In this document: in pieces, positions 46,570-54,500 of the stretch | Numbering within the stretch: position 1 is the first letter of the stretch | Layout: every line of letters begins with the position of its first letter | Source: Verrucomicrobiales bacterium | GTDB lineage: Bacteria; Verrucomicrobiota; Verrucomicrobiia; Verrucomicrobiales; DEV007 | Assembly: GCA_016795385.1 (NCBI GenBank) | Contig: JAEUHI010000052.1 | Coordinates: forward strand, 1 to 64,000 | Reading direction: 5' to 3' | DNA length: 64,000 bases | Made by a program: the position numbers and the translations under genes | Notes under the pieces: generated by a model | Seen by the model: only the letters and a program-made list of their open reading frames with translations | The model's database searches: none | What the model was told of the DNA's origin: nothing

Positions 46570-47352
46570 GTGAAAATCGGCCTGCTCGATTCCGGTGTCG
46601 GTGGTCTCTCGGTCTTGCGCGAGATCCACCGGCTCCTGCCCTCCGCCTCGCTCCACTACGTCGGAGATTCGGCCTGGTGCCCCTACGGCACGAAGAGTCC
46701 CGAGGTGATCCAGCAGCGTGTCTTCGAGATCGCCGACTACCTCCTCGGCCACGGCGCGGAAATCCTCGTGATCGCCTGCAACTCCGCGACGATCCAGGCG
46801 GTCGGAGCCCTGCGCGCCGAATATCCCCTGCCCGTCGTGGGAATGGAGCCGGGCGTGAAACCCGCCGCCGAGCGCACCCGCAGCGGAGTGATCGGCGTGC
46901 TCGCGACCGAAGCCTCGCTCGCCGGGGAGAAATTCCACCAACTCGTCAACACCCACGCCAGCGGCGTCCGCGTCATCACCCGTCCGTGCCCGCGTTTCGT
47001 GGAACTCGTCGAGGCGGGCATCCTCGACGGCCCCGAGGCCGAGGAAGCGGTGGACGAGGCCCTCTCGCCACTCCTTGAGGCGGGTGCGGATGTGTTTGTG
47101 TTAGGCTGCACGCATTATCCCTTCCTGCGTCCGGTGATCGAAAGGCGCCTGCCCGAAGGCAGCGTCGTGATCGACACCGGACCCGCCGTCGCGAAGCGCG
47201 TCGCTTCTCTGCTTCCCGCCGCGGGAGACGGACCTTCCGGAACGATCCACATTGAGACGACCGGCGAAGTGGACCGGCTCGAGTCCTTGCTGCCGCGGCT
47301 CCTGCCCGGCCTCCCCGTCAGCAGCGCGGCCTGCGATATGTCGAAAGCCTGA
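46570..47352 (+). CDS. murI: glutamate racemase
   Basis: 260 residues from GTG at 46570, chosen because the family N-terminus KIGLLDSGVGGLSV begins there. Both catalytic cysteines are present: Cys70 in ACNSAT and Cys180 in GCTHYP, with Asp7 and the DSAWCPYG block. The enzyme makes D-glutamate for peptidoglycan in the cytoplasm. It sits 10 bp after the ThuA gene and is probably co-transcribed and coupled with it. The length is normal for the family. Confidence 0.95.
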   Translation: MKIGLLDSGVGGLSVLREIHRLLPSASLHYVGDSAWCPYGTKSPEVIQQRVFEIADYLLGHGAEILVIACNSATIQAVGALRAEYPLPVVGMEPGVKPAAERTRSGVIGVLATEASLAGEKFHQLVNTHASGVRVITRPCPRFVELVEAGILDGPEAEEAVDEALSPLLEAGADVFVLGCTHYPFLRPVIERRLPEGSVVIDTGPAVAKRVASLLPAAGDGPSGTIHIETTGEVDRLESLLPRLLPGLPVSSAACDMSKA

Positions 47353-47363
47353 GCGACCGTGGT

Positions 47364-48224
47364 TCACCCGCCCTTCCGCCGCTGCGCGAAGAGCCATTCC
47401 GCCACCCCCGCATCGAGGTAGGCGTAGGACGACACGCTGTGCGGCCCTTCCTGATATTCGCGATAACGCGGCCGGCCTCCCGCGGCGAAGATCTCACGAA
47501 ACGCGCGGCGCGATTCCTGAACGGGAACGATGCCGTCGTTCTCGCCATGGAAAATCCACAGAGGCAGATCGCGGAGTTTTTCCGCCTGGCCCTCGGGCAT
47601 GCCTCCGCAGACGGCGATGGCGGCGGCGAAACGTCCCGGATCGCGCACGATCCAATCCCACACGCCATAGCCGCCCATCGAGGCTCCGATCAGGTAAATG
47701 CGGTCGGGATCGATGGGATGCGCGGCGAGCAGTTCCTCGAGCAAGTGCATCAGATCGGACAGGGCCGGAGCCGGCTCGGGCGACAAGGGATGCACGGGTG
47801 AAGTCCACGAGGCGGTGCGCGTCCACATTTCGCCACCGGGACATTGTGGAGCGAGCACGAAGCAGGGTTGCCCGGCCTGCCACTCCGGCGTGGCCCAGTA
47901 GCCCGCTCCGATCACGCTGTTTCCGGTGATGAGAGGGGTGAGGTTGTCGTTGCCTTTTCCCGAGCTGCCATGCAGCACGATCACGAGCGGCAGGCGCGCT
48001 TCGGTCGCCGGTACGAACCATCGATAACGAATCGTGCGCTCGCCGCGGATCGAGGTGCGCGCCTCGAAGCGATCGGGATTCTCGCGGGCGAGACGCTCCT
48101 GCCAAGCGGCGATGCCGGGGTCGAGCGCGGTGTAGACCGACGGCGGCACGATTTCGGGTTCGGCGGCAGGAAGATCAAGGGCGGCGGCAAAGCCGATCGC
48201 AAGAGATAGGAAGAGGCGTTTCAT
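47364..48224 (-). CDS. secreted alpha/beta hydrolase (polyhydroxybutyrate depolymerase/esterase-like)
   Basis: 286 residues with a signal peptide (1-21). The fold markers are LVIVLHGSSGKGND (oxyanion region), nucleophile elbow GASMGGYG, the acid in FHGENDGIVP and the catalytic His in EGPHSVSSYAY. The layout fits feruloyl esterase / PHB depolymerase / phospholipase-carboxylesterase relatives, acting on esters outside the cytoplasm. It converges on murI (11 bp apart) and is 17 bp downstream of the large dehydrogenase gene, perhaps the same transcript. Confidence 0.82.
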   Translation of the reverse strand: MKRLFLSLAIGFAAALDLPAAEPEIVPPSVYTALDPGIAAWQERLARENPDRFEARTSIRGERTIRYRWFVPATEARLPLVIVLHGSSGKGNDNLTPLITGNSVIGAGYWATPEWQAGQPCFVLAPQCPGGEMWTRTASWTSPVHPLSPEPAPALSDLMHLLEELLAAHPIDPDRIYLIGASMGGYGVWDWIVRDPGRFAAAIAVCGGMPEGQAEKLRDLPLWIFHGENDGIVPVQESRRAFREIFAAGGRPRYREYQEGPHSVSSYAYLDAGVAEWLFAQRRKGG

Positions 48225-48241
48225 GAAGCGTTCCCGAAGAC

Positions 48242-51058
48242 CTACGGCTCCTCGAGTTTCAGCCGGAAGTAGCGTCTCGTCTCGTTCCGCGGCGCGATGA
48301 AGGTGCGAACCTCGTTTTCGAGCGGAGTCGAGAGATCGTTGCCCGGCACATTCCAGACCTCCCAGGTTTCCAGATCAGCGCTCGTCTCGATCCGCCCGGG
48401 CCGGCCCGCGGGGTGGCGGAAACGCAGCTCGAGGTTTCCGCTGGCGAGGGTCACGACAGGCAACTCGCTCACTTGGGCGAACTTCGGATTGGTCCGCTGA
48501 AGAAACTCCATCCGGTTCGTCTGACCGTCGCCATCGGGATCGGCCTCCGCATCGGCGTCAGGATCGGTCATCGAGGAAAAATGCAGCATCTGCCACTCTG
48601 TAAAAGTCTGCGTTGCCGCCGTATCACCATTGATCCACGCCGTCAGGAGCGCCTCACCCGCGAGATCACGCTGGTAGGTGGCCAGCGGGGGCATGCGCGG
48701 CATCCCATCTCCGCGGATACGCCGCAAGACCATCGAACGGGTTGGCTGGCCAAAGGCGGGAGCGTCACCCATCACGAGAAAGCGGGAGAGCGGGTCGCCA
48801 CCGTGGCTCACGAGCGGACCGTCGATGAGGTTCGCCTCGGGCGTGGGTGTGGTGATGCGCGCGTCCCAGTGACCGAGGGCCGGGCCTCCCGGCTGGTGGC
48901 AGCCGACGCAATTGACGGCGAGGTAGGAGCGCGCGCGCAACTCGAGGCTCTGAGTCCTGTCGGAGGCGGCGGCATAAGCAGGAAGAGTCGCGACATTCGT
49001 GATGGGCGAGGTGCAGAAGCCGGCATTGCTGAGCGCGGTGAGTTGATTCAGCGTCTGCGCTCCGAAAGTTCCCTCCCGGTTGAGTTGCCTCGTGTTGAAA
49101 CTCAGCGCAAAACCACCGACCGCAGTATGACAGGTGCGGCATTCCCCCCGGCTCGGAAAACGCCAGGTCTGGGTCGAGCCGGGCAAGACCTCGGTCACAC
49201 CACTCTCGGCGACGAGGGCCGCATCGGTCTGGGCCCCACTGCCCGGAGCGATGTTGCTCCAACGGTAGCTGAGGCCATAGACATCGGAGGCGGTCTTGAC
49301 GAGAAAGCGGGTCTCGATGCGCCGTCGCACCGGCGGATCACCGAGATCGAGATCGAAGTGCTTCACCCAGACCATGCCGGTGGGGAAGGTCCAGTTACCG
49401 TCGGCGCTGAAGGTGAAGGTGTCGGTCAGATTCCGGATCGCGAACCAACGCGACTTCACGGCCCCATCGCTCCAGAAGGAAACATTCGGCTCGTAGGCGA
49501 CGAGACCGGTGGCCGGGGTGAGATTCGAGGTGTTGGAAAACGCGCCCGTTGCCGAAAGTGTCGCGGGCGGCTGGGTGCCGCTCGTGCCAGTGCGGACGAT
49601 CCGCCAGATCGTGCCTTGGAGACTGCAAAGGAGCGGCTCACCATTCCGTGGGTCCGTGCCGAAGTCCACGATCTGCGAACGCGTCGTAAGTCGTTGCCCG
49701 CTCCACACGCCGGGACTCGTCTCCGTGAAGGCCGCGATGATCCCGCCCCCTCCGTAGGTGTCGGCGACGAGGTATTTGCCCTGCAGTTCGGTGAGCTGGT
49801 TGCCGCGATAGACGATCCCGCCGCAGATCGAATTGCCATGGATGATGCCATTGTCGCTGCGGCCGTAATCGAAGATCGGATCGATGGGGCTGAAGGAGGG
49901 GGGCGGAGCGTTGGTCGTGCCTACGGAGTCGTTGGGAAAACGCGGCGGATTGTTCGCGTTGACGTAATAGGCCTGTTTTCCCTCGCGCCAACTCCACCCG
50001 TAGTTGCCGCCTTTGGTGACGAGGTTCACTTCTTCATAAAGTCCTTGCCCGACATCGGCGAGGAAGAGCCGCCCCGTCGGCGGGTCGAAGGAAAAGCGGA
50101 AGGGATTGCGCAGGCCGGTCGCATAAATCTCGGTGCGCACCGTCGTCGCCGCGAAGGTCTGCCCGTGCCAAGTCGTGAAGCCGATGAAGGGATTGTCCGC
50201 GGGGATCCTGTAGGTGCCCGGATGGATCGCCGAGGGATGGCTCGACGAGGTCGGTTGGGAATGGGGATTCGGATCGATCGCCCCGGCCGGAAAGACGTCG
50301 ACCCCGCCGACCCGGTCGGCCACGGCGAGACGCAGCAGCTGGCCCCAGAAGTTCTTGTTGATGAACCGGGCCGTGTTGAACTGATCTCCGCCTCCACCCT
50401 CGTCGCCGAGCGAGAGATACAGATATCCATCGGGACCGAAGGCGAGGTCACCGCCGTTGTGGTTGCTCGCCGCGTCCCGGATCGTCAGGATGGGCATCAT
50501 CGTCGCGGGATCGGCGCTGGTCGCGTTGCGGTAGTTTCCCGGCGTTCCCGTGGCCTGGAAGCGCGCGAGACGCTGGTGCAGCTGGCCGCCGACGGTGAGA
50601 CTGAAATAGACGTAGAAATAGCCGTTCTCCTGATAGTTCGGATGGAAGACAAAACTCAGCATTCCGTTTTCCGAATTGCTCGCCGCCGCCAGCGGCGTAT
50701 TCACCGGTGCTGACTCGAGGTAGGCCTCGAGATCCATGAAGGTGCTCACCGTCGGAGTCGTCGAGAGATTGTCGACCCGCTGGATGCGCCCCTGGAAATC
50801 AGAGGCCGGCGATGCGGTGTCCGTGCCGCGCTCGAGCACATAGAGCCGGTTCGTCTCCCCCGGAGGAAACGCCGTCGCCATCGGATTGAGGAAGGTCAGC
50901 GAGCCGAGGGCGTTCTGCGTCGTGTAGCCGGTCGCGTTCGGAAGATCGGCGGGCAGGCTCAACGAGGTGGCCGCCTCGCGCACGAGCTGGGCGGAAGCGA
51001 GACCGGGAAAGAGGATCGCCGCAAGGATGTATGAGGGAACGGATGACGGGAGAGGCAT
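48242..51058 (-). CDS. secreted PQQ-type sugar dehydrogenase-like beta-propeller with cytochrome c motifs
   Basis: 938 residues: signal peptide (1-23), then a glucose/sorbosone dehydrogenase beta-propeller (about 35-480; SFVFHPNYQENGYFYVYF, NHNGGDLAFGPDGYLYLSLG, GLRNPFRFSFDPPTGRLFLA). A central beta region follows, then two haem-binding CxxCH motifs, CRTCH (640-644) and CVGCH (717-721). Next come an Asp-rich calcium-type stretch DPDADAEADPDGDGQTNRM (about 832-850) and a C-terminal module with IETSADLETWEVW, common in Verrucomicrobiota. Sugar oxidation with electron transfer to haem in the periplasm is the likely role; substrate unknown. Confidence 0.82.
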   Translation of the reverse strand: MPLPSSVPSYILAAILFPGLASAQLVREAATSLSLPADLPNATGYTTQNALGSLTFLNPMATAFPPGETNRLYVLERGTDTASPASDFQGRIQRVDNLSTTPTVSTFMDLEAYLESAPVNTPLAAASNSENGMLSFVFHPNYQENGYFYVYFSLTVGGQLHQRLARFQATGTPGNYRNATSADPATMMPILTIRDAASNHNGGDLAFGPDGYLYLSLGDEGGGGDQFNTARFINKNFWGQLLRLAVADRVGGVDVFPAGAIDPNPHSQPTSSSHPSAIHPGTYRIPADNPFIGFTTWHGQTFAATTVRTEIYATGLRNPFRFSFDPPTGRLFLADVGQGLYEEVNLVTKGGNYGWSWREGKQAYYVNANNPPRFPNDSVGTTNAPPPSFSPIDPIFDYGRSDNGIIHGNSICGGIVYRGNQLTELQGKYLVADTYGGGGIIAAFTETSPGVWSGQRLTTRSQIVDFGTDPRNGEPLLCSLQGTIWRIVRTGTSGTQPPATLSATGAFSNTSNLTPATGLVAYEPNVSFWSDGAVKSRWFAIRNLTDTFTFSADGNWTFPTGMVWVKHFDLDLGDPPVRRRIETRFLVKTASDVYGLSYRWSNIAPGSGAQTDAALVAESGVTEVLPGSTQTWRFPSRGECRTCHTAVGGFALSFNTRQLNREGTFGAQTLNQLTALSNAGFCTSPITNVATLPAYAAASDRTQSLELRARSYLAVNCVGCHQPGGPALGHWDARITTPTPEANLIDGPLVSHGGDPLSRFLVMGDAPAFGQPTRSMVLRRIRGDGMPRMPPLATYQRDLAGEALLTAWINGDTAATQTFTEWQMLHFSSMTDPDADAEADPDGDGQTNRMEFLQRTNPKFAQVSELPVVTLASGNLELRFRHPAGRPGRIETSADLETWEVWNVPGNDLSTPLENEVRTFIAPRNETRRYFRLKLEEP

Positions 51059-51134
51059 GCCGGGGCGAGGTGGAAAGGATACTCCCCCACCCCGCGATCA
51101 GCCAAGGAAAATCCGTCTCAGCGACGCCGTGAAA

Positions 51135-52100
51135 TCAAAACCCCGGCAGCCCCTTCAAGGCTTCCTGTAGCTTCTTCTGCACTTCGGCCTCGATCCCGGC
51201 TGCGTCGGTCGGAGCGGCAGCGGCGGGTGCGGCGACCGTTTCACCCTTCGGCGCGTCGGACCAGTCGAGTCCTTCGGTGAAAACCTTCACATTACAGCCG
51301 CTTGCGGCCGGCTGAACCATGATCGTGAGGTTCGCACCATCCAGTTCGCGCTTGAGAATGGCGTTGGTTTTGCCCATAAGACTGCCGGCGCCGTCCTTCC
51401 AGCCTTGCTCCTCGAGCTTGGCGGAAAATTCCCCGGCCACTTCGCTGACGGGCGCGTCGGAACGGAAGATGATGTGGCCGACGACCGCCTTGTATTCGAC
51501 GTCGAGAGCGGAAGCGGGCAAAGGCAGCTTGGAAACGGCGAGCTTGGGACCGGCGGGTTTCGCGGGTTCTTCCGTCGGCTCTTCCTTGGTCATCGGCTTG
51601 GCCTCCTCCTCGGCAAAGGCTCCCTTCGGAAGCGGTGCGGTGAACTTGAGATCGACGTTCCACTTCTGGCCGAAGGCGTCGAGTTCGCCGCCGGTGGTGA
51701 CACGTCCCGAGACGGTCGTGTCGGTGACCTGGAAATCCTCCATCTTGATTTCGCCGAGTGCTGAGAAGGGCGACTTCTCATGGGCGGTGTGGGCGACTTC
51801 GCAGCCGAAGATCCCGCCGTCGCGATGGACGCTGAGGATGAGGGCGCTGCCGAGTTTCTTGAAACCGGCGTCGAAATCGGGGTTTTTCGAGGACGAGGGA
51901 TCCTTCTCGGTGAAGACGAGCCTGATGGCGGCCTGGTCGCTGAAAGGCTCGCGCGTCTGCACGACGAGGTGGGCGATCTTGCCGTCCTTCCCGTCGCCGA
52001 GGAAAGTGCCGGAGACGGTGGCTGGGTCGGCGGACTGGGCGCGGAGGGCGGAACCCGCGAGCAGGGCGAGGGTGGCGGTGGTGATTTGAAAAGGTTTCAT
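51135..52100 (-). CDS. secreted protein, unknown function
   Basis: 321 residues: signal peptide (1-23, ALRAQS), a first beta-rich domain (about 28-160, VSGTFLGDGKDGKIAHLVVQ), an acidic Glu/Pro/Lys linker, a second alpha/beta domain (about 195-275, with VGHIIFRSDAPVSEVAGEFS) and an Ala-rich tail ending in a helix (VQKKLQEALKGLPGF). I recognise no family. Single gene, 76 bp downstream of the dehydrogenase start region and divergent from the next operon. Confidence 0.6.
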   Translation of the reverse strand: MKPFQITTATLALLAGSALRAQSADPATVSGTFLGDGKDGKIAHLVVQTREPFSDQAAIRLVFTEKDPSSSKNPDFDAGFKKLGSALILSVHRDGGIFGCEVAHTAHEKSPFSALGEIKMEDFQVTDTTVSGRVTTGGELDAFGQKWNVDLKFTAPLPKGAFAEEEAKPMTKEEPTEEPAKPAGPKLAVSKLPLPASALDVEYKAVVGHIIFRSDAPVSEVAGEFSAKLEEQGWKDGAGSLMGKTNAILKRELDGANLTIMVQPAASGCNVKVFTEGLDWSDAPKGETVAAPAAAAPTDAAGIEAEVQKKLQEALKGLPGF

Positions 52101-52200
52101 GTTCGTTCGTGGATGGCTGGGATCAGACTACCATGCTGCCGGGATCCGCCTATCCGACTTTAGTCTCGATTTTTCCCCAAGACCGACTATCAAAAACCTC

Positions 52201-52560
52201 ATGTCTCCCCACACCACCGTCAGCATCCACCCCTACTTCCAACCGCATGAAGGCAAGCTCGCCGAGTTCATCGCCGGCATGCCCGCCTTCGTCGAGCGCA
52301 CCCGCTCAGAGGACGCGGTGCTTTTTTATGACTTCACCATCTGCGACAGGATCGTCTTCTGTCGCGAGGCCTACGTCGGCGGCGAAGGCGCCCTCGCCCA
52401 TTTGCAGAACGTCGGAGACCTGCTCGAGAAGGCGCTCCAGATCGCGGACCTGATCCGGCTCGAGGTCCACGGCGCGGCGGCCGAGCTCGACAAAATGCGC
52501 GAGGCGCTCAAGGACCTGCCCGTGTCGTGGTTCGTGTTGGAAACCGGATTGGAGAAGTGA
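52201..52560 (+). CDS. small dimeric alpha/beta-barrel-like (ABM-type) protein
   Basis: 119 residues from the ATG at 52201. The pattern of two short beta-alpha-beta units (SIHPYFQPHEGKLAEFIAGM, DAVLFYDFTICDRIVFCREA, AALHLQN-like helix, LIRLEVHGAAAELDKM) fits the antibiotic-biosynthesis-monooxygenase / dimeric ferredoxin-like superfamily. No catalytic residue can be assigned. It lies 4 bp before the sodium channel gene, so both come from one transcript. Confidence 0.65.
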   Translation: MSPHTTVSIHPYFQPHEGKLAEFIAGMPAFVERTRSEDAVLFYDFTICDRIVFCREAYVGGEGALAHLQNVGDLLEKALQIADLIRLEVHGAAAELDKMREALKDLPVSWFVLETGLEK

Positions 52561-52564
52561 ACCG

Positions 52565-53389
52565 ATGAGCTTCGAGGACCTCAAGGCCCTGCAGTCCCGG
52601 CCCGGCGTCGCCGCCTGGCGTCTCCGTCTCGCCACCTGGATCGAATCGGCTCCGGTGCAGCGTTTCATCATCGCCGTCATTCTTGTGAATGCGGTTGTAC
52701 TGGGACTCTACATCGATCCTTCGCTGCTCCCGGGATGGACCGGTCTTTTCAAAACGATCGACCTGATCTGTCTCGTCATCTTCGCGATCGAACTGGTGCT
52801 GAAACTGGCCGTCTACCGGCTCGCCTTCTTCCGCAGCGGCTGGAACGTGTTCGACTTCCTCGTCGTCGCGATCGCGCTCGTGCCCGGACAGGGCGTGCTC
52901 TCGGTGCTGCGGACCCTCCGCGTGCTGCGGGTGCTGCGCCTCCTCACGGTGGTGCCGAGCCTGAAGAAGGTCGTCGCGGCCTTCATCCATTCCATTCCCG
53001 GACTCGGTGCCGTCGTCATGGTGATGGCGATCTTTTTCTACGCCGCCGCGGTGATGGCCACGGGCTTCTTCGGCGCGGACTTCCCCGATTGGTTCGGCAC
53101 GATCGGCAAGAGCCTCTACACGCTCTTCCAGGTGATGACGCTGGAAAGCTGGTCGATGGGCATCGTCCGACCGGTGATGGAATCGCATCCGCTCGCGTGG
53201 GCCTTCTTCGTTCCGTTCATCGTCATCGCCACCTTCACCATTCTGAACCTCTTCATCGGCATCATCGTCTCGACGATGCAGGAACTGTCGGTGCTGCCGG
53301 ACCAGGACGAGGCCAACCGCGAAACGCACGAAATCCTCGAACGGATCGAACAGGATCTCGCGACCTTGCGGAAGCAGATGAAGAAGTGA
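52565..53389 (+). CDS. bacterial voltage-gated sodium channel (NaChBac type)
   Basis: 274 residues with six membrane segments. S4 (about 111-128, LSVLRTLRVLRVLRLL) has four Arg at three-residue spacing (116, 119, 122, 125). The pore has the selectivity filter TLESWS (192-197), identical to NaVAb-type sodium channels, followed by S6 (about 213-237). The C-terminus is a helical coiled coil (240-274) that assembles the tetramer. S2 carries acidic Glu (IELVLKL) as counter-charge. Length is typical. The preceding small gene is 4 bp away; the following nuclease gene starts 16 bp later. Confidence 0.95.
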   Translation: MSFEDLKALQSRPGVAAWRLRLATWIESAPVQRFIIAVILVNAVVLGLYIDPSLLPGWTGLFKTIDLICLVIFAIELVLKLAVYRLAFFRSGWNVFDFLVVAIALVPGQGVLSVLRTLRVLRVLRLLTVVPSLKKVVAAFIHSIPGLGAVVMVMAIFFYAAAVMATGFFGADFPDWFGTIGKSLYTLFQVMTLESWSMGIVRPVMESHPLAWAFFVPFIVIATFTILNLFIGIIVSTMQELSVLPDQDEANRETHEILERIEQDLATLRKQMKK

Positions 53390-53405
53390 CCTTGGCCGAA
53401 CCCGC

Positions 53406-54377
53406 ATGAAAGACACGCTCTTCCGAGGCTGTTTCTCGCATCCCGAGGTCGCGGAACAATTCCTCAAGGCCTGGTTGCCTCGCGAGTTCGTGGAAAAGGC
53501 CGATTGGGGGACGATGGAGGTCCGCAAGGTCTCGGGGATCAATGACGCCCTCGCCGAGAGGCGCGAAGACCTGGTCTACCGGCTGCGCTGGGCGGAGCGC
53601 GAGATGCACTGCTACCTGCTGCTTGAACACCAGAGCCAGCCCGACGCCTACATGTCCCTCCGCATCATGGAATATGTGGCGATGATCTGGCAGGAGGACC
53701 GCCGCCAATCCGAAACCGGGCGGCCGAGGCTGCTGCCGCTTGTGGTGCCCATCGTGCTTTTCCCGGGACCCGGAAGATGGGGACGCGCAAAACGACTCAA
53801 GGAACTGATCGACGTGCCCGTGGATCTGGCCGGATGGGCGGATGAATTCCTGCCTGATGCCGGATTCATCACCGTCGAACTGGCCGGAGTTCCGTGGGAG
53901 CGGCTCGCCGAAGGCTCCCTGGCCCGCTCCATCCTGGCGGCTCTGGCGGGAGAAAGGACCGGCCCGATGCGTTTTGAAGCCATCCGGCGCATCATCACCG
54001 ACTTCTTCTCGGACGAACACCAGGAACTCGCCGCCCAGCTATCCGCCATGTTGTGGACATTTCTCCTCAGTGCTTCCGAGTTGCAGCGGGAAGAAGTGGC
54101 GGCTATCGTGAATGATTCGATTCCACCCGGGCAACGAGAGCAGTTTATGAGCACCGCCGAAATGCTGAAAGAGGAAGGTCGGAAAGAAGGCCAAAGCGAG
54201 GGTCGCATCGAGGCGCTGCAAGAGGCTGTTCTGGACCTTCTCGAGACCCGCTTCACGACGCTTCCTGCTGATCTACGCCAGAAAGTCGCGCGGATCGAAT
54301 CGGTGGATCGCCTTCGCTCCCTGCTCCGCGAGGCTTACTCCTGCCCTGATCCGGGGTCGTTTGGAGCCGGGCTGTGA
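53406..54377 (+). CDS. Rpn-family recombination-promoting nuclease / putative transposase
   Basis: 323 residues. The N-terminal domain matches the Rpn/YhgA group of PD-(D/E)XK enzymes: MKDTLFRGCFSHPEVAEQFL, the Asp and Glu-x-Gln of the active site in EDLVYRL and LLLEHQSQPD, and LRIMEYVAMIWQE. A helical region and a C-terminal segment of the type KEEGRKEGQSEGRIEALQEA follow, typical of this family. The genes are often multicopy and promote RecA-independent recombination in E. coli. Whether it moves itself is unproven; no flanking repeats were noticed. Confidence 0.85.
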   Translation: MKDTLFRGCFSHPEVAEQFLKAWLPREFVEKADWGTMEVRKVSGINDALAERREDLVYRLRWAEREMHCYLLLEHQSQPDAYMSLRIMEYVAMIWQEDRRQSETGRPRLLPLVVPIVLFPGPGRWGRAKRLKELIDVPVDLAGWADEFLPDAGFITVELAGVPWERLAEGSLARSILAALAGERTGPMRFEAIRRIITDFFSDEHQELAAQLSAMLWTFLLSASELQREEVAAIVNDSIPPGQREQFMSTAEMLKEEGRKEGQSEGRIEALQEAVLDLLETRFTTLPADLRQKVARIESVDRLRSLLREAYSCPDPGSFGAGL

Positions 54378-54500
54378 CTTCGCTCCCGCCGACTGCGGTC
54401 GTCACCACGTGGCCGAATCGCCACAAAAATTGGCGCAAGTTCTCAAGGCGGATTTGTCTCCCCGCGCGACTTTGGTGCCGTATCGAAACACCCCGGTTTC

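Noticed and set aside
48413..50713. 766-codon plus-strand frame opposite the GSDH-cytochrome gene
   Set aside because: No recognisable domain, Arg/Gly/Asp-rich composition; the minus strand has clear signal, propeller and CxxCH motifs.
53406..54377. Insertion sequence call for the Rpn gene
   Set aside because: No terminal inverted repeats or target duplications were seen; the family is annotated as putative transposase by name only.
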